Shown in pieces: positions 1 through 8,903 of a stretch of 50,139 nt of DNA. The stretch's first letter is position 1. Each line of letters begins with the position of its first letter. This DNA is from an uncultured Prevotella sp. (GTDB lineage Bacteria > Bacteroidota > Bacteroidia > Bacteroidales > Bacteroidaceae), in the NCBI GenBank assembly GCA_946540435.1, contig CAMNII010000014.1, positions 1 through 50,139 on the forward strand, written 5' to 3'. The notes beneath the pieces were generated by a model. That model did not search any database. It worked only from the letters and a program-made list of their open reading frames with translations, and was not told the origin of the DNA. The translations under genes were made by a program, and so were the position numbers.

Positions 1-47
1 TATACAGGGAATATCAAAGATAAAAGAAAAGTTTACCGGACAGCAAT

Positions 48-85
48 AAAAAAAAACGAGGGAACAAGTGGTGCTTGTACCCTCG
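48..85 (-). terminator. intrinsic terminator of the queH transcription unit
   Basis: Arms CGAGGGAACAAG (57-68) and CTTGTACCCTCG (74-85) pair with a single A-A mismatch around a 5-base loop. On the minus strand the hairpin is followed by a U-tract (A-run at 48-56). It lies about 70 bp beyond the queH stop, so it would end the minus-strand unit of three genes. Confidence 0.8.
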
Positions 86-156
86 GTAGGATCAAACCGC
101 TCAAAGAGCGTATCAACTTCAGTTTGTTGCGCGCTCTGTGTCACGCGCATCCTCTG

Positions 157-780
157 TCAGGTTGTTTGGGTGTCTTGGGGTGCGGGGTCTTTTTCGTTAT
201 TCACTTTTCGTTCCTGAGCGTTGCGTTGGCTGAATTCGCAGCCGCAGTATTGTTGGTTGTAGAACTGGTATTCGCGCAGGAGTTGGTTTCTCCTTTCCTG
301 CAGTCCCCCCTTTCTCCAGTTCTGTGCCCAGAACTGTGTGTTGGGTACTAACGTTTCGGCATAGTGTCCGGCGTTGTTAATCTGCTCGATGTTCTTCCAT
401 CTTGACGATGCAAGAGTGGTGGTGAACCATGTGATGTTGAGTTCTTGTGCTTTCCTTGCTGTTTCGAGCAGGCGCATGCGGAAGCATTGCAGGCATCGCT
501 GTCCACGCTCGGGCTCTCCCTCGAGTCCCTTTACGCAGGTCAGCCAGTCATCGTGTCGGTAGTCGCCGTCGATCCATCTGATGCCGAGGCTTTCTGCGTG
601 TCGTTTGCTTTCGTTTTTGCGTATGTTGTATTCTTCGAAGGGGTAGATGTTCGGGTTGTAATAGAATATGGTAGGCTTCACGCCGTTGTTCATCATCCAT
701 TCGACGATGGCTGACGAGCATGGTGCGCAACAGGCGTGTAGCAGGACTTCGGTCCCGTTGTCAAAAGGTTTTGAATTCAT
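157..780 (-). CDS. queH: epoxyqueuosine reductase QueH
   Basis: Predicted QueH (formerly DUF208), the non-orthologous replacement for QueG that reduces epoxyqueuosine to queuosine in the anticodon wobble position of tRNA, in the cytoplasm. Visible signatures over 207 residues are the N-terminal HACCAPCS motif (Cys17, Cys18, Cys21), a CLQC pair (Cys96, Cys99) and a YCGC pair (Cys179, Cys181). These match the conserved metal and Fe-S cysteines of the family. The last 25 or so residues are polar and probably disordered. Its start overlaps the end of the upstream deacetylase gene by 20 bp, which implies co-transcription and perhaps translational coupling. A strong terminator follows. The identification rests on the complete cysteine pattern and normal length. 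Confidence 0.93.
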   Translation of the reverse strand: MNSKPFDNGTEVLLHACCAPCSSAIVEWMMNNGVKPTIFYYNPNIYPFEEYNIRKNESKRHAESLGIRWIDGDYRHDDWLTCVKGLEGEPERGQRCLQCFRMRLLETARKAQELNITWFTTTLASSRWKNIEQINNAGHYAETLVPNTQFWAQNWRKGGLQERRNQLLREYQFYNQQYCGCEFSQRNAQERKVNNEKDPAPQDTQTT

Positions 781-1399
781 ATCCTTGTTCCTTGAGCCAT
801 TGTAGTGCGGCAGGTAGTGCGGTGTGTAGTTTCTCTATGCTTTTGAGGGAGTCGTGGAAGGTGATGATTGATCCGTTTCGTGCATACCGTTTGACATTGT
901 CCAGCACGTCGTCGGCATTGAGCCATTTTGAGTAGTCGCGTGTGACGAGGTCCCACATGACGACGCGGTATTCTTTGCTGAGCCAATAGTATATGCTCCA
1001 TCTCATCCATCCGTGTGGCGGTCTGAAGAGTGGCGGTGACATTTTGCGTTGTCCCTGGGCACTGTCCCTCATGGTGATTTGTGCCTTGTGTACATTAAAT
1101 ATATATGTGGTGGTCCAGTGCTTTAGGGAGCCGAGGTGGTTGTAGGTGTGGTTTCCTGTGCTGTGTCCTTCGCTGATGATGCGCTGGTAGAGTTCGGGAT
1201 GTCTGCTGACGTTCTGTCCGACGACGAAGAATGTTGCTTTTGCCCCATAGACTTTGAGGGTGTCGAGGATGAACGGTGTGGCTTCAGGGATAGGGCCGTC
1301 ATCAAAGGTGAGATAGACGGCCCTGTCGTTGTTGTCCATTCGCCAAGTGGCCCGAGGGTACAGCCATCTGAGCCACTTGGCGGGTTGTTCGATAATCAT
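761..1399 (-). CDS. polysaccharide deacetylase (NodB homology, CE4)
   Basis: Member of the NodB-homology/CE4 family, metal-dependent enzymes that remove N- or O-acetyl groups from glycans such as peptidoglycan or surface polysaccharide. Motifs seen in 212 residues are TFDDGP at 31-36 (catalytic base and metal aspartates), His84-x3-His88 (metal ligands), RPPHG at 126-130 and a late ITFHDS motif with the second catalytic His. There is no clear signal peptide, so the site of action is uncertain; the hydrophobic, Trp-rich first 20 residues might anchor it. It lies 29 bp after the DUF2723 gene and overlaps queH, so the three genes look like one unit. The natural substrate cannot be told from sequence. 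Confidence 0.9.
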   Translation of the reverse strand: MIIEQPAKWLRWLYPRATWRMDNNDRAVYLTFDDGPIPEATPFILDTLKVYGAKATFFVVGQNVSRHPELYQRIISEGHSTGNHTYNHLGSLKHWTTTYIFNVHKAQITMRDSAQGQRKMSPPLFRPPHGWMRWSIYYWLSKEYRVVMWDLVTRDYSKWLNADDVLDNVKRYARNGSIITFHDSLKSIEKLHTALPAALQWLKEQGYEFKTF

Positions 1400-1428
1400 G
1401 TTGTTGCTAAGCTGTTGTCGTCGTGTGT

Positions 1429-4400
1429 CTACTGCAGCGGCTGACCGCCCTTCTGGATGTATTTGGTGTAGTACATGTCGAGTTCATCGAGGCGCTTCTC
1501 GGCTTTGTCGCTGTTGGCTGCTTTGATGAGTTCGTTGCTTGCCTGCATGAAGAGGATGTGGCGCTGGCAGTCGTAGACCATGGAGTAGAACTGTCCGCCT
1601 TCGAGTGAGAGGTAGAAGTCCAGATACTGGCATGATCGTGTCCAGATGGCGTCGGCAATTTCTTCGGCGTGTGCATTGTCGCCCACGAGGAGGTAAGCCT
1701 TGATGAGGTCACTGCCGCCGGAGATATAGTCCATCGGGAAGTTGTAGGTAGGCAATACCTTGGCACACTTGTCGAGGACTTCTTTGGCGCGTGTGGTGTC
1801 GCCTTCGAGGGCGAGGTTGATGGCCAGCTGTGCCATGAGTCTGCGGTGGGAGATGCACATCTTCGTGACGGTCTCGTCGAGGTAGAGTCCCGGTTTCTCC
1901 ATGCCACCCCATTTGAAACGTTTCATGACGTTGTCGTAGACCTTCTCCGTATCGAAGTTCTTGGTGCCATTGACGGGTATGAGGTCTCCGCGCTCGTTGG
2001 TATAGTAGGTGGAGAAGGGGGTGATGCGGCTGGCCAGTCCCTCTTGAACGAAGTTCTCGCCGAGGTTCAGGTAGTTTTCGGGACCTACGGAGTTGGCTAC
2101 GTAGATGGGGCGTGTCCAGTTGGCATTGGCAATCATCTCGAGCATCATGAGTTCGCCTTTATAGATGGTGCGGCGACCTTTCAGCGATATCGTCATGCGG
2201 TCGGGGATGGAGTCGCTGGCCATCAGCATGCCACTCTTCCTGACGGCCTCCTTGTCGATGGTGACATAGAGGGTGTCGGTGGGTATCAGGTGGAACTCCT
2301 CGTCACGGTTTCTCACCCAGTACTTCATGATGTTTTTCACCTCGAAGGGTTCTTCGCCGAATTTTGCCTTGGCAGCTTCAGGGCTGTTGGCATAGTAGGC
2401 GAGAACGGCTTGTTTTACCTTCGGCTCGATGGAAACGGCATCGTTGGTTCCTACGCAGTAGTCGAGTCGCGGCCATGTGATAGGCAGTGCCGGTGAGTCG
2501 TAGGCCGGCCGTATCATCTGGTCGATGTACCAGTCGGTCTGAAGGTAGGACAGGTTGCATACACGTGCATCGGTGCGTACGCCCTCTACATCTTGGTTAT
2601 ACCAGAGGGGGAAGGTGTCGTTGTCGCCGTTCGTGAAGATGATGGGGTTTCCTTCGTCGGGCAACGTCATCAGGTAGTTCTGTCCGAAGTCGCGGCATGT
2701 GTATCGGCCTGAGCGGTCGTGGTCGTCCCATGTCTGTGTGGCCATTTGCAGAGGTATGCATAGTGCAGCCAATGCAATGACGGCGGCGAGTATGGTCTGG
2801 TTAATCTTGATGCGTTTCTTCAGCAAGTCGATGAGCGCAGCGACACCGATGCCGCACCAGATGGCGAAGGCATAGAAGGATCCTGCGTAGGCATAGTCGC
2901 GTTCACGTGGCTGCAGTGGTGTCTGGTTCAGATAGAAGACGATGGCGAGGCCTGTCATGAAGAACAGGAAGAACACCACCCAGAATTGCCGTATGCCGCG
3001 CTTGCCTCTGTATGCCTGCCAGAAGAGTCCGATGAGTCCGAGCAGGAGGGGGAGGCAGTAGAACACGTTGTGGCCCTTGTTGTTCTTCAGCTCGTCGGGC
3101 ATCTTGGTCTGGTCGCCGAGTCCGAGGACGTGGTTGTCGAACCAGTTGAAACCGGTTAGCCAGTTTCCTTTGTCAATGGAGCCGTTGCCTTGCAGGTCGT
3201 TCTGTCGTCCGGCAAAGTTCCACATGAAGTATCGCCAGTACATCCAGTTACACTGATAGGAGAGGAAGAATTTGATGTTTTCCCATTGTGTGGGCATCTT
3301 CACCATGACGTCTTCACCACATCTGTCGTAGGGGACTTCATATCCTTTGACGCCTCCCAGCCAGCTCTCGTATTCACTGCCATACTTGGCATCGTGCATG
3401 CGAGGGAACAGCATGTTCTGGGCGTATTTATATTCGGCCTTGTGGCTGACGACGAAATAGCGGTCGGGCTCGTCAGGCGATGCTTTCTCCACGCGGCTGT
3501 AGATGGGAGCCTTGTCGATGCGCTTGGGGATGCACATGTTGCCTTCTACGTCGAAGGCCACCTGTGACGTGTAGGCAGGACCGTAGAACAGCGGGTGGTC
3601 GCCATACTGGTCGCGGCTGAGATAGCTGCCGAGGGTGAAGATGTCCTCCGGCGAATTCTGGTCCATGGGCGGGTTGGCAGCCGAGCGTATGACGATGAGC
3701 GCATAGGAGGAGTAGCCGATCATCAGCATGAGCATGCAGAGCAGCATGGTGTTCTTCATGCGTGAGGTGACGACGGCGATGCGTCTCTTGTCGACAACCT
3801 TCTTGTAGTTCAGGATAAACCACAGCAGGGCCAGTCCGGCGATGCCGAAGGCAACGGCTTTCCATCCGTATCCGTAGAAAGGTATGCCAAGCATGGCCAC
3901 GGCAAGCAGGAAGGCGATGTTCTCGCGTTTCTCGCTATTCTCCTGATAGGTTTCCCAAATAGCCCAGATGACGATGGCCACGAGGAGTATGATATAGATG
4001 ATTTCTCCCGTGTTGAAAGGACATCCCAATACGTTGACGAAGAGCAGTTCGAACCATCCTCCTACGGTGATGATGCCTGGCACGACGCCATAGAGTACAC
4101 CGGCGATGAGCAGTGCTGATACGGCGAGGGCGAGGAGTGAGCCTTTCACTTCGATATTCGGATATCGTTTGTAGACATAGACGAGAACGATGGCCGGTAT
4201 GCACAGCAGGTTCAGCAGGTGTACACCGATGCTAAGGCCTATCATATAGAAGATGAGAACGAGCCAACGGTCGGCATGCGGTTCGTCGGCATGGTCTTCC
4301 CACTTCAGTATGAGCCAGAACACGACGGCGGTGAAAGCCGAAGAGTAGGCATACACTTCACCTTCAACGGCGGAGTACCAGAAGGTGTCGCTGAACGTGT

Positions 4401-4791
4401 AGATGAGGGCTCCGACAAGTCCGGATGCCTCGATGGCGATGAGTTTGGCCGTTGTCAGCTCTTCCCAGCTCTTCAGGATGAGTTTCCTCGTCAGGTGGGT
4501 GATGGTCCAGAACAGGAACATGATGGTTGCTGCTGACAGCAGTGCACTCATGGTGTTCACCATTCGTGCCACCATCGACGGGTCGCTTACGAATTGTGTA
4601 AACAGATTTGCCGTGAGCATGAAGAAGGGTGCGCCGGGTGGGTGTCCTACTTCCAGTTTATAGCCGGTAGAGATGAACTCCGGGCAGTCCCAGAAAGATG
4701 CTGTGGGTTCGATGGTAAGACAATACACGACGGCAGCGATGAAGAAAGCTGCCCATCCGAGTGCATTGTCAACAATACGGAATTGTTTCAT
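1429..4791 (-). CDS. DUF2723 (GT117-type) multispanning membrane protein
   Basis: Long (1120 aa) inner-membrane protein with an N-terminal half full of hydrophobic helices and a largely soluble C-terminal part. The N-terminus carries the hallmark acidic stretch after the first helix (Glu29, Asp35, Glu38) and an HPPG motif at 50-53, as in DUF2723. This family is related to protein O-mannosyltransferases and is grouped by databases as glycosyltransferase family 117. By analogy it may move sugar from a lipid-linked donor onto an extracytoplasmic acceptor; that role is inferred from the family. The last 150 or so residues are helical and TPR-like. It is the first gene of a minus-strand unit with the deacetylase and queH. 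A weak -7 match (TAAATTTG, 4840-4847 minus) lies upstream without a convincing -33 box. Confidence 0.85.
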   Translation of the reverse strand: MKQFRIVDNALGWAAFFIAAVVYCLTIEPTASFWDCPEFISTGYKLEVGHPPGAPFFMLTANLFTQFVSDPSMVARMVNTMSALLSAATIMFLFWTITHLTRKLILKSWEELTTAKLIAIEASGLVGALIYTFSDTFWYSAVEGEVYAYSSAFTAVVFWLILKWEDHADEPHADRWLVLIFYMIGLSIGVHLLNLLCIPAIVLVYVYKRYPNIEVKGSLLALAVSALLIAGVLYGVVPGIITVGGWFELLFVNVLGCPFNTGEIIYIILLVAIVIWAIWETYQENSEKRENIAFLLAVAMLGIPFYGYGWKAVAFGIAGLALLWFILNYKKVVDKRRIAVVTSRMKNTMLLCMLMLMIGYSSYALIVIRSAANPPMDQNSPEDIFTLGSYLSRDQYGDHPLFYGPAYTSQVAFDVEGNMCIPKRIDKAPIYSRVEKASPDEPDRYFVVSHKAEYKYAQNMLFPRMHDAKYGSEYESWLGGVKGYEVPYDRCGEDVMVKMPTQWENIKFFLSYQCNWMYWRYFMWNFAGRQNDLQGNGSIDKGNWLTGFNWFDNHVLGLGDQTKMPDELKNNKGHNVFYCLPLLLGLIGLFWQAYRGKRGIRQFWVVFFLFFMTGLAIVFYLNQTPLQPRERDYAYAGSFYAFAIWCGIGVAALIDLLKKRIKINQTILAAVIALAALCIPLQMATQTWDDHDRSGRYTCRDFGQNYLMTLPDEGNPIIFTNGDNDTFPLWYNQDVEGVRTDARVCNLSYLQTDWYIDQMIRPAYDSPALPITWPRLDYCVGTNDAVSIEPKVKQAVLAYYANSPEAAKAKFGEEPFEVKNIMKYWVRNRDEEFHLIPTDTLYVTIDKEAVRKSGMLMASDSIPDRMTISLKGRRTIYKGELMMLEMIANANWTRPIYVANSVGPENYLNLGENFVQEGLASRITPFSTYYTNERGDLIPVNGTKNFDTEKVYDNVMKRFKWGGMEKPGLYLDETVTKMCISHRRLMAQLAINLALEGDTTRAKEVLDKCAKVLPTYNFPMDYISGGSDLIKAYLLVGDNAHAEEIADAIWTRSCQYLDFYLSLEGGQFYSMVYDCQRHILFMQASNELIKAANSDKAEKRLDELDMYYTKYIQKGGQPLQ

Positions 4792-4907
4792 TTTCTATTT
4801 TTCTGTTCGTTGGTGTTTATCTGTATTTGTTTTGGGCTACAAATTTACATAAAAATAGTGAGTTCCCCTACATATCGGCTGAGATTTTAAGTTTTCTTTC
4901 ATTTTTG

Positions 4908-4939
4908 TTTGTTTTTGACGTTTTTTTTGTTTACCTTTG
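4908..4939 (+). promoter_or_regulatory. Bacteroidetes-type promoter for the metA-U32 gene
   Basis: A -33 box TTTG at 4908-4911 is followed 20 bp later by a -7 box TACCTTTG at 4932-4939. This is the sigma-ABfr consensus layout. Transcription would begin near 4946, giving an 80-base leader before the ATG at 5026. Confidence 0.75.
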
Positions 4940-5025
4940 CAACGTTTCTTGCAGCGCACCTCTCCATGGCCATTTGTGCTTGGAAGAGTGGTGCGCCGGA
5001 AGGTGTTTGCTAATATTCGGAATAT

Positions 5026-7734
5026 ATGAAAGAGCAAGAACAGAACAGTCATTCAACGGCTGCCGACAGACTGTTGCGCATAGCCGTACTCAACCTGATG
5101 CCGTTCAAGGAAGTGACAGAGCGCGACTTTCTCGCGCTGCTTGAGCCTTGTGGCCATCGGGTTTCCATAACATGGCTGCGTCTGCGCTCGCATGTGAGCC
5201 GCCATACGTCGTCGGCTCATCTGGATGCTTCATATACTTATTTCGACGAAGTGGAAGACGACTTCTTCGACGGGCTCATCGTGACGGGTGCTCCTGTGGA
5301 GCATCTGCCCTTCGAAGAGGTGGACTACTGGCCAGAGCTGACACATATCTTTGATTGGAGCCGTCGTCACGTACTGAGCACCATCTATGTCTGCTGGGGA
5401 GCCCAGGCCGGCCTGTACCACCATTATGGCATTGGCAAGTATGGATTGCCGGCGAAACGCTTCGGACTGTATGCCCAGCGGGTGACAGCCCCCATTCCTT
5501 TCCTCCGTGGACTTGAACAGGGTTTCCTGATGCCCCATAGCCGTCATACCGAAGTGCGTGCTGCAGATATTCAGGCTTGTGGCAATCTGCAGGTGAACGT
5601 GTGTTCCGAGAATGGAGACGTGTCTGTCGTCTCGGCAATGGAAGGACGGGAGATTTTCATCACGGGGCACATGGAATACGCCTTAAACACGCTCGATAAT
5701 GAGTATCGGCGCGACAAGGACAAACGAAGCGACGTGGGACTTCCGGAGAATTATTATCCTCATGACGACCCAGGGCAGTTGCCTACATGGTCGTGGCACG
5801 AGGCTGCGCTTACGCTCTATCGCAACTGGACAGACTTCCTTGCTGGCTGTCAGCCGCTATTGACACGCCTGGAACTGTTGGCCCCGGCTAAAGACTTGGC
5901 ATGTGGCATCGCTGCCGTTGACCATGGTGCCGATGCCGTGTATATCGGTGCCGGACGCTTTGGCGCCCGCGAGGCGGCAGGTAACAGCGCGGCAGATATT
6001 GCAGCTTTGTGTCGCTATGCCCATCTGTACGGTGTCCGTGTCTATGTCACCGTGAATACCATCGTCTATGACGGCGAACTCTCCGCCGCCCGCAGTCTCC
6101 TTCAGGAGCTGAAGGCGGCAGGTGTCGATGCCGTTCTGCTTCAGGATATGGGTTTGCTCGCCGTATGCCGTGAGATTGGAATCCCTGTCCATGCCAGCAC
6201 GCAAACAGACAATCGCACTCCCGACAAGGTGAAATGGCTCCATGATGTGGGCTTCAGCCGTGTGGTCCTTGCCCGCGAGTTGTCGGTTGACGACATTAGC
6301 CGCATCCATCGGTCGGTGCCCGATGTCGAACTCGAAGCCTTTGTCCATGGTGCTTTGTGTGTGAGCATGAGTGGCTTGTGCTATGCCTCGCAATATTGCT
6401 TTGGGCGTAGTGCCAACCGAGGCGCATGTGCGCAGTTCTGCCGGATGAAGTTCGACCTTCTCGATGCCGACGGCCATGAACTGGTCAGTCAGCGCCATCT
6501 GTTGTCGCTCAAGGATATGTGCCGCATTGACTACCTCGAGGAACTGGCAGCAGCCGGCGTCCTGTCTTTTAAGATAGAGGGCAGACTGAAAGGTGAGGAC
6601 TACGTGAAAAATGTCGTGGCAGCCTACAGTCAGGCCCTCGACCGCTTGGTGGCAGACCATCCGTACCGCTATGGCCGCGCCAGCCGTGGGAGAGTGACGT
6701 ATTTTTTCGAGCCCGATCTGAATAAGACATTCAATCGCGGATATACCGACTATTATCTTCATGGCCGCAGCAACAAGGAGAACATCGCCTCGTTCGACAC
6801 GCCAAAGGCCCTTGGCGAGTTTGTGGGGCGCGTCAAGGAGATTCGCGGTGATGTGGTCGTGGTATCTTCGTCGAAACCGTTTGCTAATGGCGACGGTCTC
6901 TGCTTCTTCACGGAAAGTGGTGAGCTGGAGGGGATGCGAGTGAACCGTGCGGAAGGAAATCACCTGCATCTGCAGCAACGGCCTTCGGCTCTCAAACCAG
7001 GTGTGTCACTCTATCGCAATCAGGATGCGGCATTCAAACGACTGTTGAGTGGGAGTACTGCCGAGAGGCGGCTGCATCTGACGATGGCCCTTGATACTAC
7101 CGCCGACGGCTTTGTGCTGCGTTCGTCCGATGGCGTCCGTCAGGTCGAGGCCACCGTCTGTTTTGCCCATCAGAAGGCCCTTCGGCCGCAGCCGGATAAT
7201 ATGTGTCGGCAACTGTCGAAGTTAGGCAACACGCCCTATGAGTGTGCCGACGTGGTGGTCAGCCCAGAGGCTGCTGAATTGTTTATTCCTAATAGTCTGC
7301 TCAGCGACCTTCGCCGTCAGGTAGTGACGCTGTTGATGACGCCTGCTGAGCCAGCCCGGACTGCTGACACCAGCCTCGCACAGCCATCAGTTCCTCCGCT
7401 ATTTCCTCAGAGTGTCAAGAAACTCTATGCCGCCTATCCATATATGTATAATGTAGCCAACAGCGCATCCGGGCTGTTCTATGCGTCGAGCGGCGTGGAT
7501 GGGGTAGGCGAGGCCTTTGAACTTGATAATAGGGAGTCGTCTGGTGATGATGTACTGCTGATGCAGTGCCGCCACTGCCTGCGTCATGCCTTGGGCTGTT
7601 GCGTGAAACGAGGCGGCCGACGTCCTGAGTGGCACGAGCCCCTATTCCTGCGTCTGGGTGATGGTCGCCGCTTCCGGTTGTCGTTCGACTGCGGAGCCTG
7701 TCAGATGAATGTTTATGCTGTAAGAGAGTCATGA
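5026..7734 (+). CDS. fusion of MetA-type homoserine O-acyltransferase and U32 (TrhP/RlhA-like) protein
   Basis: One 902-residue frame holds two families. Residues 1 to about 270 are a MetA-type homoserine O-acyltransferase (methionine pathway): catalytic Cys123 in VCWGAQAG, plus His215 and Glu217 in TGHMEYA, correspond to Cys142/His235/Glu237 of E. coli MetA. The residue aligned with position 111, which sets acyl-CoA choice, is Glu92, predicting acetyl-CoA. About 20 N-terminal residues and a short C-terminal tail of normal MetA are missing. Residues 281-902 are a U32 protein: LELLAPAKD start, the signature EAFVHGALCVSMSGLC near 440 with further Cys ligands, and a C-terminal Cys-rich part (CRHC, CGACQMNVY). 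U32 proteins of this kind hydroxylate tRNA or rRNA uridine or cytidine. The stop overlaps the next start by 4 bp. No break is visible at the junction. Confidence 0.88.
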   Translation: MKEQEQNSHSTAADRLLRIAVLNLMPFKEVTERDFLALLEPCGHRVSITWLRLRSHVSRHTSSAHLDASYTYFDEVEDDFFDGLIVTGAPVEHLPFEEVDYWPELTHIFDWSRRHVLSTIYVCWGAQAGLYHHYGIGKYGLPAKRFGLYAQRVTAPIPFLRGLEQGFLMPHSRHTEVRAADIQACGNLQVNVCSENGDVSVVSAMEGREIFITGHMEYALNTLDNEYRRDKDKRSDVGLPENYYPHDDPGQLPTWSWHEAALTLYRNWTDFLAGCQPLLTRLELLAPAKDLACGIAAVDHGADAVYIGAGRFGAREAAGNSAADIAALCRYAHLYGVRVYVTVNTIVYDGELSAARSLLQELKAAGVDAVLLQDMGLLAVCREIGIPVHASTQTDNRTPDKVKWLHDVGFSRVVLARELSVDDISRIHRSVPDVELEAFVHGALCVSMSGLCYASQYCFGRSANRGACAQFCRMKFDLLDADGHELVSQRHLLSLKDMCRIDYLEELAAAGVLSFKIEGRLKGEDYVKNVVAAYSQALDRLVADHPYRYGRASRGRVTYFFEPDLNKTFNRGYTDYYLHGRSNKENIASFDTPKALGEFVGRVKEIRGDVVVVSSSKPFANGDGLCFFTESGELEGMRVNRAEGNHLHLQQRPSALKPGVSLYRNQDAAFKRLLSGSTAERRLHLTMALDTTADGFVLRSSDGVRQVEATVCFAHQKALRPQPDNMCRQLSKLGNTPYECADVVVSPEAAELFIPNSLLSDLRRQVVTLLMTPAEPARTADTSLAQPSVPPLFPQSVKKLYAAYPYMYNVANSASGLFYASSGVDGVGEAFELDNRESSGDDVLLMQCRHCLRHALGCCVKRGGRRPEWHEPLFLRLGDGRRFRLSFDCGACQMNVYAVRES

Positions 7735-8756
7735 TGATGAAGTCAATGAACAACATTTCCTGTCTTCACTGCTTAGCAGTGTTCGCCACGCTCTTTTTGT
7801 TGACGGCGTGCTACCATCAGCGTCCTTCTACGCCCGATGGCTATGCGTCGCAGGGGGCGGCGCTGACAGAGCGGGAGAAGGACTCGCTGTCGTTTCAAAG
7901 CATACATCATTATACTGAGAATTATAACTTTGTCGTGGTTTCCGACTCATTGCCGCTGTTGCGGCAACAACCGGAGGAGTTGCTCAGCGGGATGCCTGTC
8001 GACACGTTCCATGTCTACAGGAATGATCCGTTGGTCGTGGCCGACATCCGCATCCTTCCAGCCGATACGGTGGACTCAGTGTGGGTAGAGGTGGCCCGGG
8101 ACCAGGAGTCTTTCGGGTGGGCACGGGAAGAGGTCCTGCTGGCGCACGTGTCGCCCGACGACCCGATCTCTGAGTTTATCACACTCTTCTCCGACAACCA
8201 CCTGCTCACCTTCCTGTCTATTATCGTCGTGATAGCTGCCGGTTACTGGGTGCAGCTGTCCCACCGGAAACGTGTGTATCTCGTCCACGTGCGTGACATC
8301 GACTCGTTCTATCCGTCGCTGTTGGCCGTTCTTGTCGCTGCAGCAGCAACGCTCTATGCCAGCATCCAGATGTTCTATCCGGAGATGTGGCGTCATTTCT
8401 ACTATCACCCCACACTCAATCCCTTTACCGTGCCAACCATACTTGGCGTGTTCCTTGCTGCTGTTTGGGCTATGCTGATTATTGCCATCGCTGCCGCCGA
8501 TGATGTGTTTAGAAAGCTAAGCCTTGGCGAAGCTCTGCTCTATCTGGGAGGACTGGTGGCTGTCTGTTCTTTCAATTATATAGTTTTCAGTTTCGCTACA
8601 TTATATTATATAGGATATGTGCTGCTGGTAGGTTACGCCGTAGTCGTGTTTTCCCATTACCACTCTTCTCTGCGCACGGGCTACCTCTGTGGCTATTGCG
8701 GCAAGCCTCTTCACCATAAGGGACGGTGCCCGTATTGTGGTGCTGATAATCAGTGA
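7731..8756 (+). CDS. membrane lipoprotein with C-terminal zinc ribbon, function unknown
   Basis: The 341-residue product starts with a lipoprotein signal ending in a lipobox (Leu24-Thr-Ala-Cys27). An extracytoplasmic part of about 125 residues follows; it reads like an SH3-type fold (residues about 55-135). Then come five or so transmembrane helices (about 155-310) and a short C-terminal zinc ribbon with two CxxC pairs (GYCGK and CPYCG) in the last 24 residues. I do not know a function for this arrangement, which is seen in Bacteroidales genomes. It overlaps the MetA-U32 gene by 4 bp (ATGATGA), with three consecutive ATG codons available (7731, 7734, 7737), so the two genes are probably translated from one message. 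Confidence 0.75.
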   Translation: MMMKSMNNISCLHCLAVFATLFLLTACYHQRPSTPDGYASQGAALTEREKDSLSFQSIHHYTENYNFVVVSDSLPLLRQQPEELLSGMPVDTFHVYRNDPLVVADIRILPADTVDSVWVEVARDQESFGWAREEVLLAHVSPDDPISEFITLFSDNHLLTFLSIIVVIAAGYWVQLSHRKRVYLVHVRDIDSFYPSLLAVLVAAAATLYASIQMFYPEMWRHFYYHPTLNPFTVPTILGVFLAAVWAMLIIAIAAADDVFRKLSLGEALLYLGGLVAVCSFNYIVFSFATLYYIGYVLLVGYAVVVFSHYHSSLRTGYLCGYCGKPLHHKGRCPYCGADNQ

Positions 8757-8777
8757 TTGGGTCGGCGCAGTCGGAAA

Positions 8778-8826
8778 AATCCTCATTAATGGGGATTGCG
8801 TAAATCCTCGGGAATATGTACCTTTG
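8778..8826 (+). promoter_or_regulatory. TonB-receptor promoter with overlapping palindromic operator
   Basis: A 20-bp near-perfect palindrome, AATCCTCATTAATGGGGATT (8778-8797), has 9 of 10 paired positions. It runs into a -33-like ATTG (8795-8798), which stands 20 bp before the -7 box TACCTTTG (8819-8826). This is the geometry of a repressor site on a promoter. The start site would be near 8833, 70 bases before the receptor ATG. The regulator is unknown. Confidence 0.6.
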
Positions 8827-8903
8827 CACCCGTGAATCATGAACATCGATAAGACCAAATAAGGTTTGCATCAACAACCATTAATACACAGGATATCATT
8901 ATT

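Noticed and set aside
5857..6978. 373-codon minus-strand frame opposite the U32 domain
   Set aside because: The plus strand encodes the clear U32 signature, so this is an antisense shadow.
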